DNA of 64,000 bases, taken from positions 33,024,501-33,088,500 of the forward strand of contig CM066993.1 in NCBI GenBank assembly GCA_033977485.1. Reading direction: 5' to 3'. The DNA comes from Hydrangea macrophylla. Lineage: Eukaryota; Streptophyta; Magnoliopsida; Cornales; Hydrangeaceae. The notes under the pieces are model-generated. The model worked only from the letters and a program-made list of their open reading frames with translations. It ran no database searches and was not told the DNA's origin. Position numbers and translations under genes: made by a program. Below, in pieces: positions 24,202 through 35,623 of the stretch (positions within the stretch are counted from its first letter, which is position 1; every line of letters starts with the position of its first letter).

Positions 24202-25734
24202 TGACATGAATAAAATTCTGCACTCTAAATGCTACACCAAAGTATAGGCGATCGTTCAAGTAATATATTTTCTAGTAAGCCTAGGTCGAACCCAAGGGAG
24301 AGATATAGTTTCAATTGATTAATTTATACCTAATTTGTTAATTTTACAAGTAAAGAAAAGATGATTTCTTTTGAAAATTGATTTTAACTATTTTTATATA
24401 AAAGTGAAACTATTAACTAAAGGAAGCTTTTGCTAATATTAAATTGCTGCAAATAATATTAAAGACTGGAATTAACTAACTATGTGATTTACGAATTACT
24501 TGTACTACAATATAAGTACTAATGTGATTTAACTAAATAAATTAACTACTACTTACAAATTAATTAAAACAGCGAATTAAATTAAGGTACTTCTAAACAT
24601 GAGAAAAGTGTTAGGAAATCACAAATCCACAATAAACTTCTTAACTTCTAGGCTTACTGAAAGATTTAGCACTCCCAATCATCCAAAGTCACGCCTCTTG
24701 TGTATATGTTCAATTAAAATAATAAACATCTTTTGACCGATGTAAAAATATAGAACTAGTTCAATTTTACCCTTATTATGAAGTATGGGCAGATTGCTTA
24801 TGAGCATGATTCATGGTGAAAAACTACTATACGATGCTTGAACAAATTCACAAACCGTTGAAAATCTAAGTTGAAAGTCATCAACTTCATGCTCGTTAAC
24901 ATTGTTCATATTAGAAAACATAAAATTCCATGAATCTCTTCTTAAACATTTTGTGCTATCTAGATTTAGGGCTGCCCATTGAAAACATGCATGAAAATTA
25001 AGTTGTTCACCGTTTCATTGATCTTCCCTAACTAGAGATTTAGCCTAGCATAGTGAACTTGAATTTAACAACCATATTAATGGAAAACATGTTGAAAACA
25101 ACCACAAGATATATCTGGAATGTAAAATCTAAATGGAAACTAGAAAAACCTTAATTGAATGAATACGAAGTACTTGTATTGACAAATCTCCAAACTAGGG
25201 CTTGAAATCCACAATCAATTGCTTAAATCCAAACTAGGACTTTAGGAACCCTAGGATCTCCTATTAGAGCTCTAAAACTCATATATAGTATGTGGTAAGT
25301 CGTTTTTCTATGAACTGTCTAATATATATAGGTTTAGGAAGTTCAAATCTAAAAAACTTTGCTTCCTGCAATTATGAAGAACGCGTTCGATCTTGCCTTT
25401 TTTAGCGCGACTGGTCCTGGTCATGGCCGGTCTTGGGTATATTTCAGGATCGGTCCTGCCTGCGACCGGTCCTGCCCTTTTCTTGGGACCGTTCCTGGCT
25501 ATCTGTCAGAATCTTCTTCCTTTTATTCTTCTAATTAACCTTCCCTTCATCACCGTCGTTCACTTCATTTTCCTTACGCCATTTTATTTTGTAAAAACAA
25601 CACACTAATACAAATGTTCGTAGTAATGCCTCAATTATGTGCCTGTATTGAAATAAGCATAAGTATTTATAATTAGGGATGAAAATACATATATTTCATC
25701 TTATTAACGCTTTCAGATATGAAATTCCGTCACA
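24202..25734 (-). repeat. Athila-type LTR on minus strand (boundaries approximate)
   Basis: Read on the minus strand, the end (TTGGGTTCGACCTAGGC, then TTCATGTCA followed by AGTTTTTGGCG) parallels the LTR end and primer-site start of the element at 49621-56759. The start is taken at TGTGACGG (25734). TATA-like TATATATA lies at 25322-25331 on the minus strand, with GACCGGTC-type motifs upstream. No matching target duplication was found and no interior is recognisable, so truncation is likely. Confidence 0.5.
25405..25500 (-). promoter_or_regulatory. GACCGGTC motif cluster upstream of minus-strand TATA
   Basis: Five units of a motif close to GACCGGTCCTG (perfect palindrome GACCGGTC at 25464-25471) lie within 95 bp. 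On the minus strand they precede a TATATATA at 25322-25331 by 75 bp or more. Confidence 0.5.
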
Positions 25735-25929
25735 TATCAATGGCTTTGGTCAAATATTTGGATGGGATAAGATGTGAAGCTCCTTTGTTGTGATCAATAA
25801 AACGACATGCTTCCTAACATCTCTTGAAGTAAGGAACATCTACAACTTTTAGAACACCCTTCGTAGGGATCTCGTGATGTATCAGTCAGTACTTCTTGAG
25901 GGTGATTGAACTGATGAAGGATCTGGCTA

Positions 25930-26814
25930 GGAAGATAAAATGTCCACGTGGAGAGGCCAGGGAAACTGACTCCAGAGACTGAGCCTGTGATGAAGGAAAG
26001 GAATCAACGTCCGACCATTGAATATTTCATTCAATGTGTTCGTGAGTGAGGCTGTGGAACCAGAAAGTCCAATCTTGCAAACTATCATAGGGACAATGAA
26101 TCGCCCGAGCATGGTAGAGAGAAGCATATGTAGAAGGATTCTTAAGAGGGCTCATGAATCGTATTCGCTCGAATAGACATACCTGTAGCATAATAATGGA
26201 TCTGCATAAGTCTTCAAGAAAACCTATTGAGGAGTTATCTAGACCAGTTAAGGTTTTAGCCAAGCACAACATCATGGGATTCTTTCCCTTGCCCGCATCC
26301 AGAGCTATGGTGATTAGTTGCATATCTGCAGTGGTAGTCTTGTCATAGAACAAAAAGAACGCCATCATGTATAGAGTAAGAATACCTCATTTATGTTTAC
26401 ATACAATAGTTGGATCATTTGAAGAAAAGAGCCTGATTAGAGGAAGTAGCATGACACAATTCCCCACGATGAATTCACTACATTCGATTAGAGGCAGCCA
26501 CTCAGTGTTGAAAGAAAATAGGTACACCTATAATGGTGAGAAGGAAGCACAAGTTCATATTTTGGTTTGTAGCCAAGCATGGTTGAAAATTCTTCGAAGG
26601 TTGGGAAGGTTGGGCAGAGTTCTTCATAATTGAATTAGAACACATGGTATTTAGAATCCCAATAAGTGATCGTAGCCGCTATAAAGTCCTTATTAAGCCT
26701 TCCTTGACGAAGAGAGAAGAGACTATCCAAACCATAGTGTTGGAAGTAGACCTGATCTAAGCCAGGGAATGCATCCATCCATGGAATGAGAGATTGCATC
26801 ATTGTGTTCTCCAT
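25930..26814 (-). pseudogene. Antisense ORF of Tat 3' region, plant-mobile-domain-like partner
   Basis: On the minus strand an ATG at 26814 starts MENTMMQSLIPWMDAFPGLD. With stops and shifts it continues through FNYEELCPTFPTFEEFSTML, then MMAFFLFYDKTTTADMQLIT and SIIMLQVCLFERIRFMSPLK to SLQDWTFWFHSLTHEHIEW. This resembles uncharacterised plant proteins (as I recall, ones annotated DUF7745) often found antisense in Tat retroelements; that assignment is from memory. At least three disruptions are present. It faces opposite to the Tat pol upstream. Confidence 0.5.
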
Positions 26815-27832
26815 TGAAAAAAGTTTTCTTTAAGGTTATGGAAGAGTTCTAGGAGTCTTTAGGGTTTAAGTAAGGTCATAGGTCAGTTTTGGAAAGTATT
26901 AGGAAGGTCAAAATTGAATAGGGGTCAAAAACTTCCAAAAAATGTCATAGTTGCACTCCCCTGAGAGGTGTACGGCACTTACGAGGGCCTTGCCCCTCAT
27001 TTTGAGTGCCACTATGGCCCTTGACTATTAACTCCTATTTTCGTTCATTTTCAGTAGTGTTTTCATTGGTTTCTAGGTCCACGATCAAGCCAAATGCATT
27101 GTTTTCCTTCTTAAAAAGTGTTTTTAAGTGGATTAAGATGGCATAGAGTGAATCAAATCTATTTGGCCTCATACATAAAAGAGTCATTAGTGTCATAAAA
27201 GTTCCCCGGAGGGTGCATGCAAATTCATACAAGCCAAATAGAAGTCCAAATGAAAAATAATAAGGAAAGGAGCATATATCAATCAAATTTGATCTAAATC
27301 CATACAGTCATCAATACAAGTGCTAACTAAGTAAATCAAATCTTGTGGATGTCTGTTCCTCCTCTATGCTTGATGGGATCACCTCGAAGGTGCCAGATCT
27401 GAGTCGGTAGCGTCATTCTCTTATATGATCGTCCGATGAGAGATAGAATGCCTCCTGGGCTCTGGTGCTGGCATAACGAGGTGATGATCCCTGTATGAAC
27501 TCAAGCCATGTCACATGAAGCTTAATAGCCTGCAGTTCGACATGCTGAAAGAAATAAAGAAAGCTATTTTTAAGAAAAAAGGGAAGAAAAGAAAGTTACA
27601 GGCATACATATTTTCATGTTTTAAGTGCATAAGTTTGTAAAAATACTTGGCTTACCAGGCCTACCTCCTGAGCATTAGACTGGGTAGTGCATGTCTGAAG
27701 AGAACAAGTCAACTTCTTAAGCTATAAAAGAAGAAAAAGAAGAAGCAGAGAAGTCAGAGGTAAAGAACTCAGAAACAAGGGGCAAGGTACGTGGTTACCT
27801 TGACAATAAGCCAACAAATCCAAGGCCTCATG
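26815..27832 (-). other. Spacer between the two antisense pseudogenes
   Basis: No credible ORF. 26950-27010 holds GC-rich repeated words of the type AGTGCC/GGCACT around GCCACTATGGCCC. They resemble words upstream of the PMD pseudogene (30020-30072) and in the Tat LTR (31645-31690). It may include the promoter of the 26814 ORF; no clear TATA box was found. Confidence 0.4.
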
Positions 27833-29775
27833 CTAGCTACCAGTCACCTGTGCTCCTCGATATACCTCTGGACACTGTATCTGTTCCCGGAGGAAGAGAT
27901 TGGAAGTCTTGAGGACCCAAATAGGGACCTGGCCATCATTTTCATCCAAAGAGGGTATAGTCCAATCAACCGGAGGAAGATGAGCATCGAATGATTTGGG
28001 AGGATCATCACCATGGATACCAGATCCACTCCCATGGAAGTATGTACTTGAGCTCCCAGCAACGCCCACGAAAAAGTCAATTAGGAGAGAAAGCAAAAGA
28101 AAAGGTGAAAGGAAAATAAAAGGAAAAGAAATCTATATTGAATTTACCTCAGGAGTTCCCATTGGAGGAAAGTTGTGCATCAAGAATGAAATCCTGAAGC
28201 TGTTATAATCCTCTCAAGGTCGTAACCAATCCACTACAAGAGTCCCAGGAAGAGCTCCCCTAAAAGCAGTACCTCTAAGGTCATCTAATTTTAGCATTGT
28301 ATTAGGAGGATAGCTTGGAACAACAAAATGATCTCGAAGACCAGTCTGCATATGACCTGCTCTCCCAGATACCAAGCAAAAGCATAAGGCCTAGAGAGTA
28401 AAAATTGGTTCTAGGATAGATGAGTCAGCGTCCTGAGGAAGGCCATGATGGAAGGAACGAATCCGACCCAAGGATCCCAATTGACTATATCCGCTATAAG
28501 GTTTGAGAGGAAATCCCTGCATTTACAGAAGCTACGAGCCCCAACTTTTACCCCCACATTCTCTTTTTGCCACTTCAATCCATGTGGAAAAGTGGTTGCA
28601 TACGAATTAATTGGTAAGGGGGCTAGTATCCCAAAGTACTCGTAACTCCAAATCTTAAACCATTAGAAGAATGAATAACAAATAAGAATCTACAAGAAAA
28701 AGAATAATTGAAGTAGTTACCTCCTAAGCCTGCCAAAACCTATACACTGACAAAGAATTTGTTCTAGAAGCTGCCCTCATTTGGGCATAAAGGATGGCTA
28801 GGCCGGCACTGCCCCAATCCCATATTTGGATTTTTGATATTGTGGATAGGCACTCAAGGATGGAGAGATAAATTTGGTCATCCCGAGTGCTAAAGAGTGA
28901 GCATCCAAGGATATACATCAAGAAGGCTTGCATAAGTTGTTTTGGTGTAAGCCTATCATGTTGTTTGAATGCTTTGCAGAACCATGTGTATACAATGGCT
29001 CTGCTTATTGTTTTTGTTGGATATAGCACTAGGAGCTCAATAACCTATTCTTAAGTGATGACGGATTTGACTACAAGGACCTCCCCTCTAATTCGAGACT
29101 TGTGATAGTGCTAAAATCTTTTGGGGTCATGGTCATCTCCTGGAATGGCAAGTGGAAAGTGTTGGTAGAATCCCACCATCGCTCTAACAAGCTAAGAAGT
29201 TGGGCTCTATCGTTGATTCTCAGGACTAGCAATTTCACGAACTCCCCGAATTTGGCATTTATAATTTGGTTTTCACGGCCGTTGGAAGCTTCTTGTACCA
29301 TTCATATCCATAGGTAAGGCATTTGTGACCTTTGAGGGACTTTTCTCGATCTTAAAATGATGAAAAGGAGCAAAAACTGTGAGTTAAGCATTTCTACGAA
29401 CACTTGGTGTGCACATTTTTTAGAGTACTTTGAAATAAGCATGGTGGCAAGTTAATTTTGCCCCATTTTTGAATCAAACATCATATAGATGATGATTAGA
29501 GCATATAATCATTCATAGACATGCATTAGATTCATAAAGCATAGCATTGAAAAGAAAAGAAAAATAAAAGAGGAAAAAATGGAAGTTGAAGTATGGAAGT
29601 TGTTGGCTTACCCATCTTTTTCTAGCACGGAATGATAGATGTCGATCCAGATCTCTGAGGAGTAATTTGGGAGGAAAATTGTTAGAGGAAGATTAGTAGG
29701 AATGTTTTCCCTCTAGAGTTTTGAGAGGAAGTGACGTCCATCCTCTCTATTAAAAGAAGAACTTGAGGAAGGCAT
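27833..29775 (-). pseudogene. Plant mobile domain (PMD) pseudogene, antisense in Tat region
   Basis: A minus-strand start ATG at 29775 (Met-Pro-Ser-Ser-Ser-Ser) is followed soon by a stop. The frame from 29301 reads LLERWWDSTNTFHLPFQEMT and TPKDFSTITSLELEGRSL, the signature N-terminal block of the aminotransferase-like plant mobile domain. The piece 29029-28724 reads LTPKQLMQAFLMYILGCSLF, then WGSAGLAILYAQMRAASRTN, the next PMD block. A more diverged part continues to about 27833. PMD sequences occur in host silencing factors (MAIL1/MAIN family) and in transposons. The position after Tat pol in reverse orientation favours a retroelement-borne copy. It is broken by stops and possibly contains introns. 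Confidence 0.7.
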
Positions 29776-30000
29776 GGTGGAATTTAATGTACAAACTCTT
29801 ATTTTTTTTAAGTTATTTTGAGGAATTTGAGTGAGGAATGAGTGATTTACAAATGCTAAATGAGAGTTTTGAAAATGAAAATGAAAATGAAATGGAGGTG
29901 ATTTGAGCTTAAGATTTTAGAGAGAGGAAATGAAGGCAATAGAGCATTCTTGGAGATGAAAGTGCCAAAAATTGAAGTGAAGGCAAATGAGGAGTGAAAA

Positions 30001-30072
30001 TACATATAAGAAGGTTGGATACCATAGAAGCAGTCCCCCAGGGTCACGCGGCTCTCAGAGAGGGCCACTATG
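30001..30072 (-). promoter_or_regulatory. Candidate promoter of the antisense PMD gene
   Basis: On the minus strand, GC-rich repeats (GAGAGCC twice around ATAGTGGCCC, 30020-30072) precede CTTATATGTA (30001-30010), about 230 bp upstream of the ATG at 29775. The organisation copies that of the LTR promoters in this window. Prediction only. Confidence 0.4.
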
Positions 30073-30954
30073 GCTCTCAGCCCAATTTTGCTAGATTTGT
30101 TTGTTTTTGCCTCTTTTGATGCCCCATTTGGTCCCCAGACCCAAATATTGCCTGTTTGATCTTTTGATATAATTTTGGACAAGATTTTTGTAATGAAAGT
30201 ATTTGGAAATATTCATGAGCATTATACTTACCAGTTTCATAAGAATTTGAATCCCTAGCAAAGCATTTAGTTGCATTCATAGGAGCCTCCTTTATCGTGG
30301 CACCGCTCATGTCGAATGAGTTCTCGAATTTTGCATAAGTTCTTGTGGTTTGCCTTGAATGGCTCCACGAGTAACTTTTTCTAGTTGAGTTGCATCGCAT
30401 TGTGATAGGATTACGTTTCCCAGCAGAGTTAGCATTTAGAATAGTCATTCACACCTCGAGGCTCCACTATGCACAAAACCTATCATAAATTCCTCAAGAT
30501 GAAGCAAACCCATTGTCATTGTTGTTGCGCTCGTGATGTTCTCCATAACTAGCTCATCAGTGCGTATCGTAGGTCCAGTTCACCTTAATTGGTGATGGAG
30601 GCCTCCTTGTCTCTACCTAGCTCGAAGAGCTATGCCCAGAGATGTCGTAAAGCCCTTAAGACGAGGCAAATCGTCGTGAAGTCCTCTAGATTGAGGCAAA
30701 CCCATTAAAGCCCTCTAGATTGAGGCACATCTGATTGTCCGCGATAGGACACCCCGTTGAATCGTCAGTGATAGGACACTGTAGACACCCCATTTTGTCA
30801 GCTATCAGATTTAGGAGACCCATAGCTTGATGGTTCACAATGATCAAAAAAGACTCAAAAGGACTCTGGAAGTTAGTTCTATCTCTCAAAATACTCAGAA
30901 AGTGGTACAAATGACCAAAATGCCCCTAAAAGCCCAAACACTCCCAAATTTGGA

Positions 30955-31275
30955 CCAAAAGTTCTAGAAACACGCTGTGTCACAAGAAAAGTAATAAAAT
31001 GAGTTTTAAAGAAAAATCATATGAAATCGTCAGCTCCCAGAGACCCCCATAAGTCCCGGAAGTTCTCTGAAAGTCCCCGTTGATCGGTTTGACCCAGGTT
31101 TGACCAGGGTTTGACCGAAATCATCCAAATTCGCCAAAAAGTTTTGAGATCATTTTAGATCATGTGAAAAGTACTAAAACAAGTTTTAAAAGAAAATCAA
31201 ATGAAAATGTCAACTCCTGGGAGCTTTTAGAGGTTTCCAGAACTTCCTAAAGATCCCTGGTTTGACCAGTTTACC
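30955..31275 (+). repeat. Diverged tandem duplication in Tat LTR
   Basis: Two blocks (about 30955-31100 and 31135-31272) share the order CAAAAAGTT, GAAAAGTA, GAGTTTTAAA, GTCAGCTCC or GTCAACTCC and GGTTTGACC. The period is about 180 bp. Divergence is high by eye. Confidence 0.6.
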
Positions 31276-31828
31276 TAAAAGTTGACTCTGAGACTGGAGC
31301 ACCGTATCATTTTTCAAACATTTTTCATGAATATTAGAGGTCAATAACTTTCCAATGGTATATCGCACATAATTTCTGGATTTAAAACAGATTTATTACG
31401 AGTTTTCGAAGGTGAAAAAGGTGATCAAATCGACTGTTATCATGAATATCACAAAACTTTTCAAAGTGACCTATCTCTAAACTATTTTTTATGTAAAGTA
31501 GACTCTATTAGCTTTACAACTATATATAACAGGCTCGGTGTGGAGTTCGTACGCATTTTTAGTGAATTTCGGATGAAATAGGGCCTTTCGCGAATACCGG
31601 AACCTCTGTGGGCCTAAACATAATTTTTTGGTGTCTAAGTAGCACTGCCGCGGAGGCACTGGGCCACTATCGCGATGGCACTCAAGCCATAATGAATCCA
31701 TTTTTTTTACTTTATTTTGGGGGTCCAAATTGAATAATTGAAAGCCAAAACGACTTAGTTTCTTGTTCATAGATGTTTGGGACCAATGGGAGCACTTTTC
31801 AAATCCCAAAAACACCCCCAAATTGGCC

Positions 31829-31885
31829 TATATAAACCCCACTTTGCTCTTCATTTTTTTTTTTTGGGGGGGGGGGGGGGGGGGG
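31829..31885 (+). promoter_or_regulatory. Tat LTR TATA box and T12-G20 tract
   Basis: TATATAAA at 31829-31836 is followed after about 18 bp by twelve T and twenty G. The G run lies where the RNA start is expected and could form quadruplex structure. Homopolymer length may also reflect sequencing error. Confidence 0.6.
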
Positions 31886-34093
31886 AGGGAGGATGGATTG
31901 GGCCAAGTGCAAAGTTAGAGAAAGTTGTGGGGAGAAAGAGAGATAGAGTTAGAATTAGAAGTGAGAAAGGAGCTTCCTCCTACTGATTTTCTATAAGAAA
32001 GTGAGTTTTAATCTTGTTTTCTTCTATTACCTCTCTTATTCTTCACATTCAAATCCTCCTCAATCACCATTCTTGAGCAATCTTGAGTTAGGAATCTACT
32101 CCCATGTCCAAATGTCAATATATATGAGTGAAACACCAAGTTACAAGTCCAATATCTCAATGATCATCATCTATTAATTGCTTATTTGATTGTTTACATA
32201 CTATGTTCAACTCTTCGTACCTCATTTCTTTTTTATTTTTCTTCGATTAATTACATACTTAGCGTCATCTAGATGACATGTTGTTTGGGGAGAGTGAATC
32301 CTTATGAATAGTAGCTCTTGACCTCAAAGACATGTTTGATGGATGACGATTTTAACTTCAATACATTCATATGTATTCTTGAAGTCATATTCTCAAACAA
32401 AACTAAGTTTGTGCAAGAAATACTGGGAGTTCTTGATATGAGTTTGATGTTGGTATTCTAAGGGGTTATAATCTCAATTTGGTGTTGGACATATACTTTC
32501 AAATCTCTATTTCAAAACCTCTCTTAAACCTCTCATTTTGATTTCAAGAAACAAAACATTGTCTTTTCAAAATCTCCAAAACACTGAGTCATTCAACTCC
32601 AAAATGTCATTCGGAGTTCAATAGTCAATGGATGGTCACAAGACCACTTGGAAAGTCTTCCTAACTCATTAAAAAACACCCATGATTTTTGTTTTACTTG
32701 AAAGCACTTGAAAGGATTCCATTTTGACCGAAGCATTCCTTCCAGACATTTTGTTTTTATTGTCACAGCAGCTTAGCTGACGTGCAACTTGTTTTCCAGA
32801 AAAATTCTCCAAAATGAATGGACCCAACTCATTTTCCCCTTGAACTTCAGTCTCATAGGAAACGATCTGTATAATATGCACCTCCAAATGTTTTGTTTTT
32901 ATTTTCAAAAATTTTCCTACATTTCAGTCGACAATACGGACTCTGTTACTGAGCAACCTCTCTTGCTCATATCATTCCTCTTAATCTATAATAGTTATTG
33001 TAGTTTGGCATTTTGATATGTGTTCTAGACACAATAAGGATGATCTCCATAAAACATCATGAATTTAAAACATTTCTAACCTCACTTTTCCATTTTTACA
33101 AAATCAATTCACTATTCTGTCCACTATTCACAGTAAGCATGTTTTAACTTTGATTCATTGATTTGATGTTTACATGCATTCCAAATTAACTCATGTCTTA
33201 GGATGTTATTCATAATTCATTTGTACATATCCTATAATAACATCCTTCATTCATTCATGCACATTTTAGATTTCTAAGTCACTTTAGAAATCCATGAACA
33301 CTAAGCACACTGCAACCTTTGCACATTCTAAGATCATGTATTGCATCCATGCAAGATTTGGGATTTTTGTGATTCCTTTTCTAAGAAGATTATAAGGAAT
33401 TAACTTGATCACACATTCATGCCTCCCACCAATCGATCTTCCTTTCTCATCCATCCCGGGGATTGAGAACTCTTCTTTTCTCAAGAATCAACATGTATCA
33501 TACTAGTTTGCTAAGCATACCTTTTATTTTCTTTGATTCATTTGTTTCAAGAACAATTAATGTCCCCCTCCTAGATTAGGAAAACTTGATTACTTGCTGT
33601 GTGAATAGACGATTTTTCCTAGGGTTGCTTGTGTAATCTTTCACTTTTACATTGTGTGATTCTTGGCTTAGATCTTATGAATGATATCTTATCATTAGAT
33701 TTTCCATTTCAAGATTCTTATGTGATGTAATATACTATCACAGTATTAATTGTCGAACCATACATAGTATAAGATGATTATCTGGATGATAATTGAGGTC
33801 CCTCGAAAGACGTGGCTAGTTGAGGGTGTTTTAGTCCTGACAAAGGCTCCTTCCCCTCTCGTACCAAAACCCCGAGCCAAGTTCTTTGGTTATGAAGGGT
33901 CAGTGCCCTTTATCCATTTGGGTGAGTCAACATTAGGTTTCTTGGTTTCTTAAAGGCCAAGTGGCGACTCTGTATCCATTTTCACGGACTTTCTTCTTTT
34001 CTTCAAACAATTTCAAAACAAAGGAAAATCAATTCCGAAACCCCAGGAAAGAACGCGGGGAGTGGGCTCCCGAAAGGCCGCGTGTCCACAATC

Positions 34094-34111
34094 TGGCGAT
34101 TTTGTTGGGGA
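34094..34111 (+). promoter_or_regulatory. Tat-type primer binding site
   Basis: TGGCGATTTTGTTGGGGA lies three bases after the LTR end. It resembles the TGGCGA...GGGGA primer sites of Tat/Ogre elements. Its 3' part is repeated at 34192 by a tandem duplication. Confidence 0.7.
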
Positions 34112-34282
34112 TTTTTTTATTTTAAAACAAAATAAAATAGAGGTTTGACTCATAAGAAACATCCTTAAAATCATCTTTTTACTGTGTAGACTTTGTTGGG
34201 GATTTTTTTATTTTAAAACAAAATAAAATAGAGGTTTGACTCATAAGAAACATCCTTAAAATCATCTTTTTACTATGTCTGG
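34101..34282 (+). repeat. 91-bp tandem duplication at primer-site edge
   Basis: TTTGTTGGGGATTTTTTTAT and the following 70 bp recur with an offset of 91 bp (34101 and 34192) with about one difference. The duplication includes the 3' half of the primer site and the start of the leader. Confidence 0.85.
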
Positions 34283-35623
34283 TTCATCGCATTACACTCC
34301 TGCATTTCCCCCTCTGACTGTGTCTGAAACGCGGCGCTGACATTGTTCAAGTCTTGCTGTGCCAGGACACAAGTCACCATTGATACTGTACCTTCCAAGG
34401 TATATAAAAAAGAGTAAAAACTCTGTACTATCTCCCTGACAATATATTGGAACTCTCGTCAACAGACCCTCTTTGAGTAAACCCAGCCTTTGTATATAGA
34501 TTCCTGTAGAACCTTTTATAGGACTGTTGATTTATCTTTTTAGATAGAATAATGTGATATAACTACTGTATGCCCTGGTGGGATCACCTGCACAGTGTAG
34601 ACGCTAATGTGACATAGAACAAAACTTCCTTCTTATGATTTCCAAGGCAATCACTCACATGTGATCACATTGAATCGACTTGCCTAGGCACCATGATAAG
34701 GATGTATGCTCTGTGTTCACAAAGATATACATCACAAACCTTGTTTGTCGGTTCTAAGACATAGGAGTATGAAAACTTGCTAGACAGTATGATCACCGTC
34801 ATCATCTGCCCAGATATACCAGTTTCTCCTAGAAATTTTGTCTAAATTTCCCAGAAATACACAGATATACCAGTTTCTCCCAAAACAATGTCTAAATTTC
34901 CCAGAAATACCCAAATATACTTGTTTTTCCCAAAACTCCGCCCGACTCATCCAAAATTCCTATTTCTCTTAAGAATTCTGATATACATGTTTCTCCCGGA
35001 AACTTTGTCTAACTCACCCAGATATACCTGTTTTTTAAAAGCTCTATCTAAATCTACCAGATTTCCCAGAAAATACATGTTTCTCCCAGAAACACTGTCC
35101 AACTCACCCGAAAATACTTGTTTCCTAGAAACTCTGTCCAAATCACCTAAATTTCCCAGAAATCCTTGTTTCTCCCATAAACTCCTTCCGAATCTCCTGA
35201 ATATCCAAGAAATTCCATATTTCTTGTAGAAAATTCCAATTCTCTCCTATTAGTGATCATACTAGAAAGAAATGTTAGCATACTCTGTATGACTAGGACC
35301 TTACTTGCTTAACTACTATATGTTAGAAGTAGGGGCATCATATAGATTAGGGCTTACATCCACATGCTGGTCTCATGTGCATACACAATTCATGCCAGTT
35401 TGCATGCACGTACATCTTAGTCAGTCTGTACACGAGTCAGTCCACACTTGTTGCTATCACTATCTTTGTCTTTCCAATTGTCAGTATCACAAACTAATAC
35501 ACTTCCTCTTCTAAAATATGTATGTCAATTATAGATTCTCAGGGTCAACAACTAGGGCCCTAGTCTTGAGTCAGAAGTTCCAATAGCCAACTAGTCAGGG
35601 TCAGTCTACCAAAAGCTAGCTTC
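34283..35623 (+). other. Tat leader with about 50-bp minisatellite
   Basis: Non-coding leader. 34805-35250 consists of eight or so degenerate units built on AGATATACCAGTTTCTCCCA and AAACTTTGTCTAAAT, with irregular period near 50 bp. An ORF read through the repeats (34888-35229) is repeat translation, not a gene. Confidence 0.7.

Larger units (their letters stand above)
30780..34090 (+). repeat. Tat-type 5' LTR (second Tat element)
   Basis: It starts TGTAGACACC and ends GTGTCCACA (short inverted termini) and is directly followed by a Tat-type primer site. Length 3311 bp. It contains a diverged tandem duplication of about 180 bp (30955-31275), GC-rich GGCACT/GCCACT words (31645-31690), a TATA box (31829) and a T12-G20 homopolymer block (31854-31885). 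The left boundary is less certain because no polypurine tract is expected for a 5' LTR and the matching 3' LTR is outside the window. Confidence 0.65.

Noticed and set aside
25740..33900. Host gene on the minus strand encoding a functional PMD protein
   Set aside because: Stops and frame changes throughout, and placement between Tat pol and a Tat LTR; a retroelement-borne pseudogene is simpler.
16362..34090. Tat region as a tandem array like the copia one
   Set aside because: The two gag copies are too different by eye, so the shared-LTR tandem model does not hold.
34888..35229. 113-aa ORF with repeated PETLSNSP-like units
   Set aside because: Translation of a degenerate minisatellite in a Tat leader; no domain and no start context.
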